A program made the translations under genes and the position numbers. The notes under the pieces were generated by a model. That model had not been told where the DNA came from and ran no database searches. It saw nothing but the letters and a program-made list of their open reading frames with translations. DNA of 64,000 nt. It comes from Paracoccaceae bacterium (GTDB lineage: Bacteria; Pseudomonadota; Alphaproteobacteria; Rhodobacterales; Rhodobacteraceae). Each line of letters begins with the position of its first letter. Within the stretch, counting starts at the first letter, position 1. The stretch covers positions 1-64,000 of the forward strand of contig JAOTXT010000015.1 of assembly GCA_029862205.1 (NCBI GenBank), in the 5' to 3' direction. Shown piece by piece: positions 38,049-46,118 of the stretch.

Positions 38049-40988
38049 ATGCAGCCTGAAAACGGCCTACCGGAAATGAAAGCTGCCATGGCGCGATGCC
38101 GATGGCACTTCATCTCCGTTGCGATTTTCAGCGTCTTCGTGAACCTCTTGATGCTGACAGGCCCGCTTTTCATGCTGCAGATCTACGACCGTGTCCTGTC
38201 GAGCCGGTCCGAGGCGACGCTGGTCGCGCTGCTGGTGCTGGTCACTGGGCTCTTCGGGATGATGGGGATTTTGGAGTTCATCCGCGGGCGCGTCCTGGCG
38301 CGCGCGGGTGCCCGGTTCCAGAGCCTGCTCGACAGCCGGGTGATGGTCGCGGTGCTGCGCCGGTCGGTCCAGCCGGCCGAGCGCGCTAAGCCCAACACGG
38401 CGGCCCGCGACTTGGAAGCGGTGCGCCAGCTGCTGGCCGGGCCGGCGCCGTTCGCGCTGTTCGACATGCCCTGGGCGCCGATCTTCATCGCTGTGATCTT
38501 CCTGTTCCATCCGGTTCTCGGCTGGATCTCGGTTTTCGGCGCGATGATCCTGGTCGTGTTGACGCTGATGAACCAATTGCGCTCGCGCGAGCCATCGGCC
38601 GAATCTCAGCGCGCCACCAGCGAGGCGGAAAATCTGGGCGAGGCGCTGCGCCAAAACGCCGAAGCGGTCCAGGGCCTGGGGATGCGCGGGGTCGGGCTCG
38701 GCCGCTGGCTGAAGTTGCGCCAGGAGGCACTGTCGCGCCAGGTGGTCGCCTCGGACCGGACGGCGGGCTACACCTCGTCCTCGAAGGCACTGCGCTTCTA
38801 TCTGCAATCGGTGATGCTGGCCGCGGGCGCCTGGTTGGTGCTGCAACAGCAACTCTCGGCGGGCATGATGATCGCTGCCTCGATCATGCTGGGCCGCGCC
38901 CTGGCGCCGGTCGAACAAGCGATCGGTCAATGGGGCCTGGCGCAGCGTGCCGCACGCGGCTGGGCGGCACTGATCGAGCTTCTGGAGAAGACCCCGCCGG
39001 AGATCGACAAGACCGCCCTGCCAGCGCCAAAGGGCTTCGTCGACGTCCAGGGCGTCACCGTCGTCACGCCGGGAGACAACCACCCGGTCTTGCGCGCGAT
39101 CAATTTCAAGGTTCAGCCGGGCACCGCTTTGGGCGTGATCGGCCCCTCGGGCGCCGGCAAGACGACGCTCGCCAAGGTGCTGGTCGGCATCTGGCGCCCG
39201 GCCGCCGGAAAGGTCCGGATCGACGGAGCGGCGGTGGACCAATGGCCCGAGGACACGCTGGGCGCCCATATGGGCTATTTGCCCCAGGAAATCGGCCTGA
39301 TGAGCGGCAGCGTGGCCGAGAACATCGCCCGCATGGCCGAGGACCGGGACGATGCCGAGGTGGTGGCCGCGGCCCAGCGGGCAGGCGCGCACGATATCCT
39401 GCTGGCGCTGCCGCACGGCTATGACACCCAGATCGGCGCTGGCGGACAGCGCCTCTCGGGCGGCCAGCGCCAACGGGTGGCGCTGGCGCGGGCGCTTTAC
39501 AGCGATCCACCGGTGCTGGTGCTGGACGAACCCAACGCCAACCTGGACGCGCCCGGCGAGCAGGCCCTGGTCGACGCGATCCGCGAGGCCAAGTCCCGGG
39601 GCAAGACCGTGATCATCATGGCGCACAGGCCCAGCGCGATCGCTGCCTGTGATCTACTGCTGATGATCGACAAGGGACTGCAGATCGATTTCGGTCCGCG
39701 CGACGAGGTGTTGAAGAAGCGCACGAAAAATTACGCGCAATTGCCCGGCGGACAGGCGGCGGCCAGCCGGGCGCCGGCCACGGCGCAAGCGCCAAGCCAA
39801 CAGGTGCGGATGGGCGCGATTGACGCATTGCTGGCAGAGGGCGCCTTGGCCAAACGCACCGCCCCGCCATCGGAGGCGCAATCGGAGCAGGCGCCGCCGC
39901 CCGATCCGGTCACAGCCGAAACCGATATTCCGGCGCCAGCTTCCACGGACACAACGCCCGAAGCGGCGCCCGCAACCGCCGCCGAAGTCGCGCCTGAAAG
40001 GGCTCCAATGCCCGCCTCGGCCGCGCCAGCCGAAGAGCCGCCCGCCATGGACGCTGGAACCATGGCGGATGCGCGGCCAGAGCCAGCCAGCATGCCGGAT
40101 CCCGCGGCGGAGACGCCTGCCGCGGCGGCCTCTGGCCAAGGGGCGCCTGGCGAAGACGTTGCGGCGCCCGCCTTCGCCGATGCGCGGATCGAGGAGGCCG
40201 GTTTGGCCTCGATGGATGCCGTTTCCGCGTCCGGAGACGAGGAGGCCGAGGCTTTAGGCGAAACCGCAACCGGCGAGCCCGGCGCGAACCAAGACGACGA
40301 CCTGCCGCTCCTCCATCTGCCTCTCAGCCGGCTGATCCTGACCGAGCCCGATCCGGAGACCGAGACATCGGCCGACGACGAGGCGCCGGAACACCGTCCC
40401 GGATTCGCGGAACGGCCTACGCAGTATTTCTCGATCTTTCCCTCGCTCGGCGACCACTTGGCCAGCGATTTGGACGGCGATCCGGATGCCGACGAACCAG
40501 AGGCAGCGCCGGGCGCGGAGGCAGAGGCGCCGATCACCGCCGAGATCGACCTGGCAGAAACGCCGGACGCGGCGCAGCGCCCGACCCATGGGTCTGCCGA
40601 ACCAGAGGCCACGGCCGATGCCGCCACGGAGATGGCGCCGAGCTTTGAGCAAGAAGCTCCTGAACAGAAATCAGCCGAGCGAACAGGTCCGGAGCCAAAA
40701 AGCGAGACCGAGCCGGAAAACGCTCAGCCGACCAGCGCACCTTCCCAGCCTGAAACGCCTGATGCCCTACGCACCGGGCCGGAAGCCACGTCCGAGCCGG
40801 ACGCCCCGGAAGGTGCCGAACCCGCGGACGGGCCGAAGCGCGGCGGCACCAACGGCTCCGGCACCCCAAAGACGCCGGCAAAGATCCCTGCGCGCGGCGC
40901 GGCCAAAGCTGCGAAGCCCAAGGCGAAGCCGCGCAAGCGGCGGACGCGTGCCACGCCGCGCGGTCAGGCCACGGGAGATGAGTCATGA
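38049..40988 (+). CDS. Type I secretion ATP-binding/permease protein with long disordered tail
   Basis: A 979-residue PrtD-type ABC transporter. Residues about 20-300 form the six-helix permease domain (LLMLTGPLFMLQIYDRVLSSRS is a family hallmark, quoted as L-T-G-P-L-F-M-L-Q-I-Y-D-R-V). Residues 330-560 form the ATPase with GPSGAGKTT near 365, LSGGQRQR near 469, LVLDEPNANLD and the H-loop MAHRP. No C39 peptidase domain. It should export an RTX-type or similar substrate from the cytosol. Unusually, about 415 residues follow the ATPase (565-979). This tail is Ala/Pro/Glu-rich and acidic, with a central LLHLPLSRLIL and FSIFPSLGDHL island, and ends in a very basic KPKAKPRKRRTRATPRG segment. The next gene overlaps by four bases. 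Confidence 0.9.
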   Translation: MQPENGLPEMKAAMARCRWHFISVAIFSVFVNLLMLTGPLFMLQIYDRVLSSRSEATLVALLVLVTGLFGMMGILEFIRGRVLARAGARFQSLLDSRVMVAVLRRSVQPAERAKPNTAARDLEAVRQLLAGPAPFALFDMPWAPIFIAVIFLFHPVLGWISVFGAMILVVLTLMNQLRSREPSAESQRATSEAENLGEALRQNAEAVQGLGMRGVGLGRWLKLRQEALSRQVVASDRTAGYTSSSKALRFYLQSVMLAAGAWLVLQQQLSAGMMIAASIMLGRALAPVEQAIGQWGLAQRAARGWAALIELLEKTPPEIDKTALPAPKGFVDVQGVTVVTPGDNHPVLRAINFKVQPGTALGVIGPSGAGKTTLAKVLVGIWRPAAGKVRIDGAAVDQWPEDTLGAHMGYLPQEIGLMSGSVAENIARMAEDRDDAEVVAAAQRAGAHDILLALPHGYDTQIGAGGQRLSGGQRQRVALARALYSDPPVLVLDEPNANLDAPGEQALVDAIREAKSRGKTVIIMAHRPSAIAACDLLLMIDKGLQIDFGPRDEVLKKRTKNYAQLPGGQAAASRAPATAQAPSQQVRMGAIDALLAEGALAKRTAPPSEAQSEQAPPPDPVTAETDIPAPASTDTTPEAAPATAAEVAPERAPMPASAAPAEEPPAMDAGTMADARPEPASMPDPAAETPAAAASGQGAPGEDVAAPAFADARIEEAGLASMDAVSASGDEEAEALGETATGEPGANQDDDLPLLHLPLSRLILTEPDPETETSADDEAPEHRPGFAERPTQYFSIFPSLGDHLASDLDGDPDADEPEAAPGAEAEAPITAEIDLAETPDAAQRPTHGSAEPEATADAATEMAPSFEQEAPEQKSAERTGPEPKSETEPENAQPTSAPSQPETPDALRTGPEATSEPDAPEGAEPADGPKRGGTNGSGTPKTPAKIPARGAAKAAKPKAKPRKRRTRATPRGQATGDES

Positions 40989-42295
40989 CCGAGACAATGC
41001 AAGCCGACAACTGGGGCGCGCGCGGCTTTATCCGCTTCGGGCTGATCTGCGTCGCGCTTCTTGGCGGCGGGTTCGGCGGCTGGGCTGCGACCGCGAAGCT
41101 GCAAGGGGCGATTATCTCGCCGGGCAATCTTCGGGTCGAAAGCCAGCGCCAGGTGGTCCAACACCCGGATGGCGGCGTCGTCGGCGAAATTCTGGTACGC
41201 GAGGGAGACTTGGTCGAGGCGGGTGCGGTGCTGATCCGGTTGGACAGCACGACCCTTGCGTCCGAACTCGCGGTTCTCGAAAGCCAGCTGTTCGAATTGA
41301 TCGCCCGGCGCGGCCGGCTGACCGCAGAACAGACCGACAGCGACGAGATCGTGTTCGACCGGGAACTCCTGGACGAGGCCGCCGAGAACCCGGAGGTTCA
41401 GGCACTGATCGAAGGCCAGCGGTCGCTTTTCGAAGCGCGCGCGAAGACCATGGATCGCGAGATCGAGGTGATGCGCGAGCGCCAGATCCAAATCCGCGAG
41501 CAAATCTCGGGCTCGGAGGGCGAGGCAGAAGCCCTGGCGCGCCAGACCGAGCTGATCGACCAGGAACTGGGCGACCAGCGCGATCTTCTGGCGAAGGGCT
41601 TGGCGCAGGCCAGCCGGGTGCTGGCGCTCGAGCGCGAAGCGGCGCGGCTCAAGGGCCAATATGGCCAGATCGTCGCGCAGACGGCGCAGTTGAAGGGTCA
41701 GATTTCCGAGCTGGAGATCGAGCTTCTGCGCATGGGGGCGACCAGGCGCGAGGAGGCGATCACGCGGTTGCGCGATCTGGGCTTCCGCGAGCTGGAGCTG
41801 AAGGAGCGGCGGATCGCGCTCAACGGACAGCTGGCGCGGCTCGACGTGCGCGCACCGCTGGCCGGCGTGGTGCTGGACATGGCGGTCCATGCGCTGAAAT
41901 CGGTCGTCCGACCGGCCGAGCCGATCCTCTATATCGTTCCCAGCGATTCCGACCTGGTGGTCGATGCCCAGGTCGAGCCGATCGACATCGACACGGTGCG
42001 CACGGGCCAGGAGGCGGTGCTGCGCTTCTCGGCCTTCAACGCCCGCACGACCCCTGAACTTTTTGGCGTGGTCTCGAAAGTCTCGCCCGACGCTTTCTTC
42101 GAGGAGGCGACCGGACGCTCCTATTACAAGGCCGAGGTGATGCTGAAGGAAGGCGAACTCACCAAGCTGGAGGGCCAGGAATTGGTCGCCGGCATGCCGG
42201 TCGAGGTCTATATCCAGACCGGCGAGCGCACCCCGATGAATTACCTGGTCAAACCGATCACGGACTACTTCAACCGGGCGATGCGCGAGGAGTAG
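40985..42295 (+). CDS. Type I secretion periplasmic adaptor (HlyD family)
   Basis: A 436-residue membrane fusion protein. One N-terminal membrane helix (about 16-38) is followed by the barrel/lipoyl half-motif GNLRVESQRQVVQHPDGGVV, a long coiled coil (about 90-260, including RDLLAKGLAQASRVLALER) and the second lipoyl half RLDVRAPLAGVVLDM. It ends with the HlyD C-terminal segment GMPVEVYIQTGERTPMNYLVKP. It links the ABC exporter to an outer-membrane TolC, which is not in this window. Overlaps the ABC gene (ATGA). Confidence 0.95.
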   Translation: MTETMQADNWGARGFIRFGLICVALLGGGFGGWAATAKLQGAIISPGNLRVESQRQVVQHPDGGVVGEILVREGDLVEAGAVLIRLDSTTLASELAVLESQLFELIARRGRLTAEQTDSDEIVFDRELLDEAAENPEVQALIEGQRSLFEARAKTMDREIEVMRERQIQIREQISGSEGEAEALARQTELIDQELGDQRDLLAKGLAQASRVLALEREAARLKGQYGQIVAQTAQLKGQISELEIELLRMGATRREEAITRLRDLGFRELELKERRIALNGQLARLDVRAPLAGVVLDMAVHALKSVVRPAEPILYIVPSDSDLVVDAQVEPIDIDTVRTGQEAVLRFSAFNARTTPELFGVVSKVSPDAFFEEATGRSYYKAEVMLKEGELTKLEGQELVAGMPVEVYIQTGERTPMNYLVKPITDYFNRAMREE

Positions 42296-42397
42296 CCGCC
42301 CCTGGTGATTGCATCCCTTGGGCCGTGCTTTGACGCGCGGTCTTGACGCGCGCCTGTCCCGCCCCAAGCTGTTAGCCGTCGGAACACGGAGCCAGTG

Positions 42398-43585
42398 ATG
42401 GATGGTGGCGAGCAACTGGTCGAGATCCGGGTCCTGCCCGGGATCGACCGGATCGAGCCGGAAATCTGGGATGCCTGCGCTGCGCCCGAGGCGGTCGCGG
42501 GTGGGCTGGCATTATCCCCCTTCACCACGCACCGGTTCCTGAACGCGCTCGAGCAAAGCGGCTCGGCGGTCGCGGCCGAGGGCTGGGCGGCGCAGCATCT
42601 GGTTGCCTCGGTCGAGGACCGGGTCGTCGGCGTAATGCCGCTCTACCTCAAGGGCCACAGCCAGGGGGAGTATGTCTTCGACCATTCCTGGGCCCATGCC
42701 TGGGAGCGCGCGGGTGGCGACTACTACCCGAAACTGCAATCGGCGGTGCCGTTCACACCAGCCACGGGTCCGCGCCTGTTGGCGGACCCCGAGGCCGAGA
42801 TCAGCGCGGAATCGGTACGGATCGCGCTTTTGCAAGGCGCGGTGCGGCTGACCGAGCAGAACGATCTCTCGTCGCTCCACATCACCTTCTGCACTGACGA
42901 GGAATGGGAATTGGGCGGACGGATCGGGCTCTTGCAGCGGACCGACCAGCAATTCCATTGGCGCAACCACGGTTACGCGGATTTCGAGGCTTTCCTGGCC
43001 GCGCTCGCGTCGCGCAAGCGCAAGCAGATCCGCAAAGAGCGGCACCAGGCAGTGGCCACGGGGGTGGAAATCCTGCCGCTTACCGGCGATGCGATCGAGC
43101 CGCAGCACTGGGATGCCTTTTGGACCTTCTATCAGGACACCGGCGCGCGGAAATGGGGACACCCCTATTTGACCCGCGCCTTCTTCGACCTGATCCACCG
43201 GACCATGCGCGACGACATCCTGCTGATCATGTGCCGCCGCGAGGATCACTGGATCGCCGGCGCCCTGAACTTCATCGGCCGCGAAACGCTCTATGGCCGC
43301 TATTGGGGCTGCCGCGAGGATCACGCCTTTCTGCATTTCGAATGCTGCTACTACCAGGCGATCGACTACGCGATCGCGCACGGGCTGTCGCGGGTCGAGG
43401 CCGGCGCGCAAGGCCCCCATAAACTGGCGCGCGGCTACGAGCCGGTCACCACGCGCTCGCTGCACTGGCTGCCAGACCCGGGCTTTCGCCGGGCGGTCGG
43501 CGACTATCTCGAGCGCGAGCGCGCATCGGTCGATTACGAGAACCGGGCGATGCTCAAGATGATGCCGTTTCGGAAAGAGGGTTGA
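42398..43585 (+). CDS. DUF482 / FemAB-like GNAT family protein
   Basis: A 395-residue protein of the peptidogalycan-type DUF482 family with a double-GNAT fold. Landmarks are LSPFTTHRFLNALEQSGS, PLYLKGHSQGEYVFDHSWA, SRKRKQIRKERHQA and TFYQDTGARKWGHPYLTRAFF. Members are thought to transfer amino-acyl groups, but no substrate is established. The ATG at 42398 has GGAG seven bases upstream; a GTG one codon earlier is possible. It follows the secretion pair after 100 bases and could share their promoter. Confidence 0.9.
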   Translation: MDGGEQLVEIRVLPGIDRIEPEIWDACAAPEAVAGGLALSPFTTHRFLNALEQSGSAVAAEGWAAQHLVASVEDRVVGVMPLYLKGHSQGEYVFDHSWAHAWERAGGDYYPKLQSAVPFTPATGPRLLADPEAEISAESVRIALLQGAVRLTEQNDLSSLHITFCTDEEWELGGRIGLLQRTDQQFHWRNHGYADFEAFLAALASRKRKQIRKERHQAVATGVEILPLTGDAIEPQHWDAFWTFYQDTGARKWGHPYLTRAFFDLIHRTMRDDILLIMCRREDHWIAGALNFIGRETLYGRYWGCREDHAFLHFECCYYQAIDYAIAHGLSRVEAGAQGPHKLARGYEPVTTRSLHWLPDPGFRRAVGDYLERERASVDYENRAMLKMMPFRKEG

Positions 43586-43594
43586 GGGGGCTTT

Positions 43595-43648
43595 CGGCGG
43601 GATAAATCCCGCCCTACGGTGCTGTCGGTAGGGCGAGCTTCAGCCCGC
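43595..43648. repeat. Double-hairpin CGCCCTAC/GTAGGGCG repeat
   Basis: GGCGGGAT-AA-ATCCCGCC at 43595-43612, then CGCCCTAC (43609-43616) paired with GTAGGGCG (43627-43634), then GCCCGCC. It lies between the convergent GNAT and peroxiredoxin genes. Related in layout but not in sequence to 9881 and 23314. Confidence 0.75.
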
Positions 43649-43665
43649 CGTTCGTGCCCTCCGGA

Positions 43666-44154
43666 TCAGATCTGATCCACCAGCACATCGCCGACGCTGG
43701 AGACCGCTTCGCCAGGTGTGTTCTCGATGTTAATCACCTTGACTTCGCCATCATCGACCAGTGCCGAGAAACGGCGGCAGCGAACACCGAGGCCCCGGGC
43801 CGAAGCATCGAAATCGAGCGCGGTGGCGCGCGCGAATTCAGCGAACGAGTCGCAAACGATGCGGATGCCCGCCTGATCCGCCCCCGTGACCTTGGCCCAT
43901 TCCGCGGCGACGTAAGGATCGTTGACCGTCAAACAGACGATCGCGTCCACGCCCTTGGCGCGCAGCTGGTCGGCCGTGTTCACGAAACTCGGCATGTGAC
44001 TCTTGTGGCAAGTGGGCGTGAAGGCGCCAGGCACGCCAAAGAGCGCCACCTTCCGGCCCGCGAAGACCTCAGCGCTGGGCACCGGTGTCGGCCTCCCGTC
44101 GGTCATCTCGTAAAGCGTCACCTCTGGTAGGCGCTCGCCCACGGCAATGGTCAT
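43666..44154 (-). CDS. Peroxiredoxin, Prx5 type
   Basis: A 162-residue thiol peroxidase. The peroxidatic Cys49 is in VPGAFTPTCHKSHMP, and Arg and Thr of the active site are present (RRFSAL). Further Cys residues at 74 and in RIVCDSF and VRCRRF leave the resolving partner uncertain; 1-Cys use with glutathione or glutaredoxin is typical for this subgroup. It reduces H2O2 and organic peroxides in the cytosol. Downstream of an SDR gene in the same direction with a 21-base gap. Confidence 0.94.
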   Translation of the reverse strand: MTIAVGERLPEVTLYEMTDGRPTPVPSAEVFAGRKVALFGVPGAFTPTCHKSHMPSFVNTADQLRAKGVDAIVCLTVNDPYVAAEWAKVTGADQAGIRIVCDSFAEFARATALDFDASARGLGVRCRRFSALVDDGEVKVINIENTPGEAVSSVGDVLVDQI

Positions 44155-44175
44155 GTCGTCTCTCTCTCTTCGGAC

Positions 44176-44943
44176 CTAGCGGGCCCCCATGCGGATGGCA
44201 CCATCGAGGCGGATCACCTCGCCGTTCATATAGCCGGTCTCGGCGACAAAACAGGCCAGTTCGGCAAATTCCTGCGGATTCCCGAGCCGCGCCGGAAAGG
44301 GCACCTGGGCGGTGAGGCTCTGCTGCACCTCATCGGGCAGGCCCTTGAGCATCGGCGTGCCGAAAATTCCGGGCGCGATGGCCGCGACTCGGATACCGTC
44401 GCGGGCCAGATCGCGGGCGGCGGGCAGGGTAAGGCTGGCCACGCCCCCTTTCGAGGCCGCATAGGCCGCCTGGCCCATCTGCCCCTCGAAGGCCGCGACC
44501 GAGGCGGTGTTGATGATGACGCCCCGGCAGCCGTCCTGGTCGATCGGCTCGGCCTCGCGCATCGCCTGGGCGGCCTGGGACATGACACGCATGGTGCCGA
44601 TCAGGTTGATCGCGATCACCCGCTCGAAGAGGGCCATGTCGTGGGCGCCTTTCGACCCGGCGGTTTTCATAGCTGGCGCTATCCCCGCGCAGCTGATGGC
44701 GATCCGGGCGGTTCCATGCGCCTCGGATGCTTGTTTCAGCGCCGACGCCACGCTCTCGTCGCTGGTGACATCGGTTTCGACGAAGAGGGCACCGATCTCG
44801 TCCGCGACCCCGCGGCCGCGCTCGGCCTGTAGGTCAAGAAGGGCGACCTTGGCACCTCGGCCGCGCAGTGCGCGGGCGCAGGCTTCGCCGAGCCCGCTGG
44901 CCCCTCCGGTCACAATCGCGGATATTTTTTCTCCGATGCGCAT
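44176..44943 (-). CDS. Short-chain dehydrogenase (3-hydroxyacyl-CoA dehydrogenase type 2-like)
   Basis: A 255-residue SDR. It has the NAD motif VTGGASGLGEA (TGxxxGxG) at about residues 11-20, NTASVAAFEGQMGQAAYAASKGG carrying the catalytic Ser, Tyr and Lys, and VAAIAPGIFGTPM. Asp in LLDLQAE points to NAD preference. Overall it resembles human HSD17B10-type enzymes, which act in isoleucine and fatty acid breakdown. Start MRIGEKISAIVTGG chosen; an in-frame longer form would be atypical. Confidence 0.9.
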   Translation of the reverse strand: MRIGEKISAIVTGGASGLGEACARALRGRGAKVALLDLQAERGRGVADEIGALFVETDVTSDESVASALKQASEAHGTARIAISCAGIAPAMKTAGSKGAHDMALFERVIAINLIGTMRVMSQAAQAMREAEPIDQDGCRGVIINTASVAAFEGQMGQAAYAASKGGVASLTLPAARDLARDGIRVAAIAPGIFGTPMLKGLPDEVQQSLTAQVPFPARLGNPQEFAELACFVAETGYMNGEVIRLDGAIRMGAR

Positions 44944-45044
44944 GAATCCCGCCCCCGACGCGTATAATGGCTTTGAGCAGGCTTTAGCGCGGCCTGCAAC
45001 GTTCGCCAAGCGGCGGCGCATATGTTTTATGGAGGGTGCATCCC

Positions 45045-45521
45045 ATGCGTAAGATGGTTCTCGCTGCCGGTGTCGCGACTTTGGTTCTGGCGGGCTGCAC
45101 GTCCGAGGGATCGCAGGATACGATCAGGTCTACGGCGAAGGGCGGCCTAATTGGCGGCGGCGTCGGATTGGTCGTTGGCGCGCTAGACGGCAGACCGGTC
45201 AGGGGCGCGGCCCACGGCGTCGCAATCGGAGCGGCGGCGGGAGCGCTCACCAGCGTGGCGGATCAGCTCTTCAACCCGGGGCCGGCCGACTATGGCGAGG
45301 GCTACGGCACTGGCTATAACACGAATGATTATGACACGGGCAGCTATCCTCCGCAGAACCAGGCCGGATATGGCGGCGGGTATGCCGGCGGCTACGATCA
45401 GAACTCCGTGTCGTATCAAATCCAGGGTAGCGCCGTAGCCGTCTCGCCCGTGCCAGGATACGAGATCGACCCAGCAACCGGATACCGGCGCCCGATCGGG
45501 TATCGCAGTTCGGGCTACTAG
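45045..45521 (+). CDS. Glycine-zipper lipoprotein
   Basis: A 158-residue outer-membrane lipoprotein. The signal MRKMVLAAGVATLVLAGC has its lipobox Cys at 18. A glycine-zipper hydrophobic segment follows (GGLIGGGVGLVVGALDG and GVAIGAAAGALTS), then a Tyr/Gly-rich low-complexity region (YGGGYAGGYDQN) and a C-terminal GYEIDPATGYRRPIGY. Function unknown. GGAGG lies nine bases before the ATG, and a perfect TATAAT at 44963-44968 may be its -10 box. The stop overlaps that of rsmD on the other strand. Confidence 0.82.
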   Translation: MRKMVLAAGVATLVLAGCTSEGSQDTIRSTAKGGLIGGGVGLVVGALDGRPVRGAAHGVAIGAAAGALTSVADQLFNPGPADYGEGYGTGYNTNDYDTGSYPPQNQAGYGGGYAGGYDQNSVSYQIQGSAVAVSPVPGYEIDPATGYRRPIGYRSSGY

Positions 45522-46099
45522 GGTCCCGTCGCTCGGTAAATCGTAATCATCGTGTCGCCATAGCGGCGCTGATCGGCTTGGCTCAGACCATCGACTTCGG
45601 GCTCGGTCTCGCCCGCCTTCTGCTCCAGCAGCACGACCGCGCCGGGCGCGACCCAGCCTCCGGCGATTGCCGAGGCCAAGGCTTTCTCGCCCAGGTCCTT
45701 GCCGTAAGGCGGGTCGGCGAAGATCAGATCGTAAGCCGCCTCGCGGCAGGGGCCGAGTCTGGTCGCGTCGCGCCGCCAGATCTTGGTCTGGCCGATCACC
45801 CCGAGTGATTCGACATTCTCGCGGATGAGCGCCCGCGCGCTAGCGAAATCGTCGATGAAGACCGCGCGCACGGCGCCACGCGAGAGCGCTTCCAGGCCTA
45901 AGGCCCCGGTTCCGGCGAAGAGATCCAACACCCGGCGCCCCTCGGGCACGGGCAGGATTCCAAAATCCCCGTGGGCAAGCAGATTGAAGAGCGCCTCGCG
46001 CACCCGGTCCGAGGTTGGGCGCAAATGGGCCTCGCCGCCGCCCGCCGCGCCGGGCGCGGCAAGCTGCCGGCCCCGGAACGCGCCGCCCACGATGCGCAT
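45518..46099 (-). CDS. rsmD: 16S rRNA (guanine(966)-N2)-methyltransferase
   Basis: A 193-residue AdoMet methyltransferase modifying G966 in the 30S subunit. It starts MRIVGGAFRGRQLAAP, as usual for RsmD. It has RPTSDRVREALFNLL, AdoMet motif I VLDLFAGTGALGLEALSRG and catalytic DPPYGKDL. Normal length. It follows the class V aminotransferase-like gene by 19 bases. Confidence 0.95.
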   Translation of the reverse strand: MRIVGGAFRGRQLAAPGAAGGGEAHLRPTSDRVREALFNLLAHGDFGILPVPEGRRVLDLFAGTGALGLEALSRGAVRAVFIDDFASARALIRENVESLGVIGQTKIWRRDATRLGPCREAAYDLIFADPPYGKDLGEKALASAIAGGWVAPGAVVLLEQKAGETEPEVDGLSQADQRRYGDTMITIYRATGP

Positions 46100-46118
46100 C
46101 AGAGAATCACAATTCGCA

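Noticed and set aside
40964-42415. 483-codon frame opposite the HlyD-type gene
   Set aside because: Shadow of a coiled-coil gene; the real frame has lipoyl and HlyD motifs and is coupled to the ABC gene.
44963-44968. Perfect TATAAT as a firm promoter for the glycine-zipper lipoprotein
   Set aside because: No matching -35 at the right distance, so it is only mentioned with the gene and not listed as a promoter.
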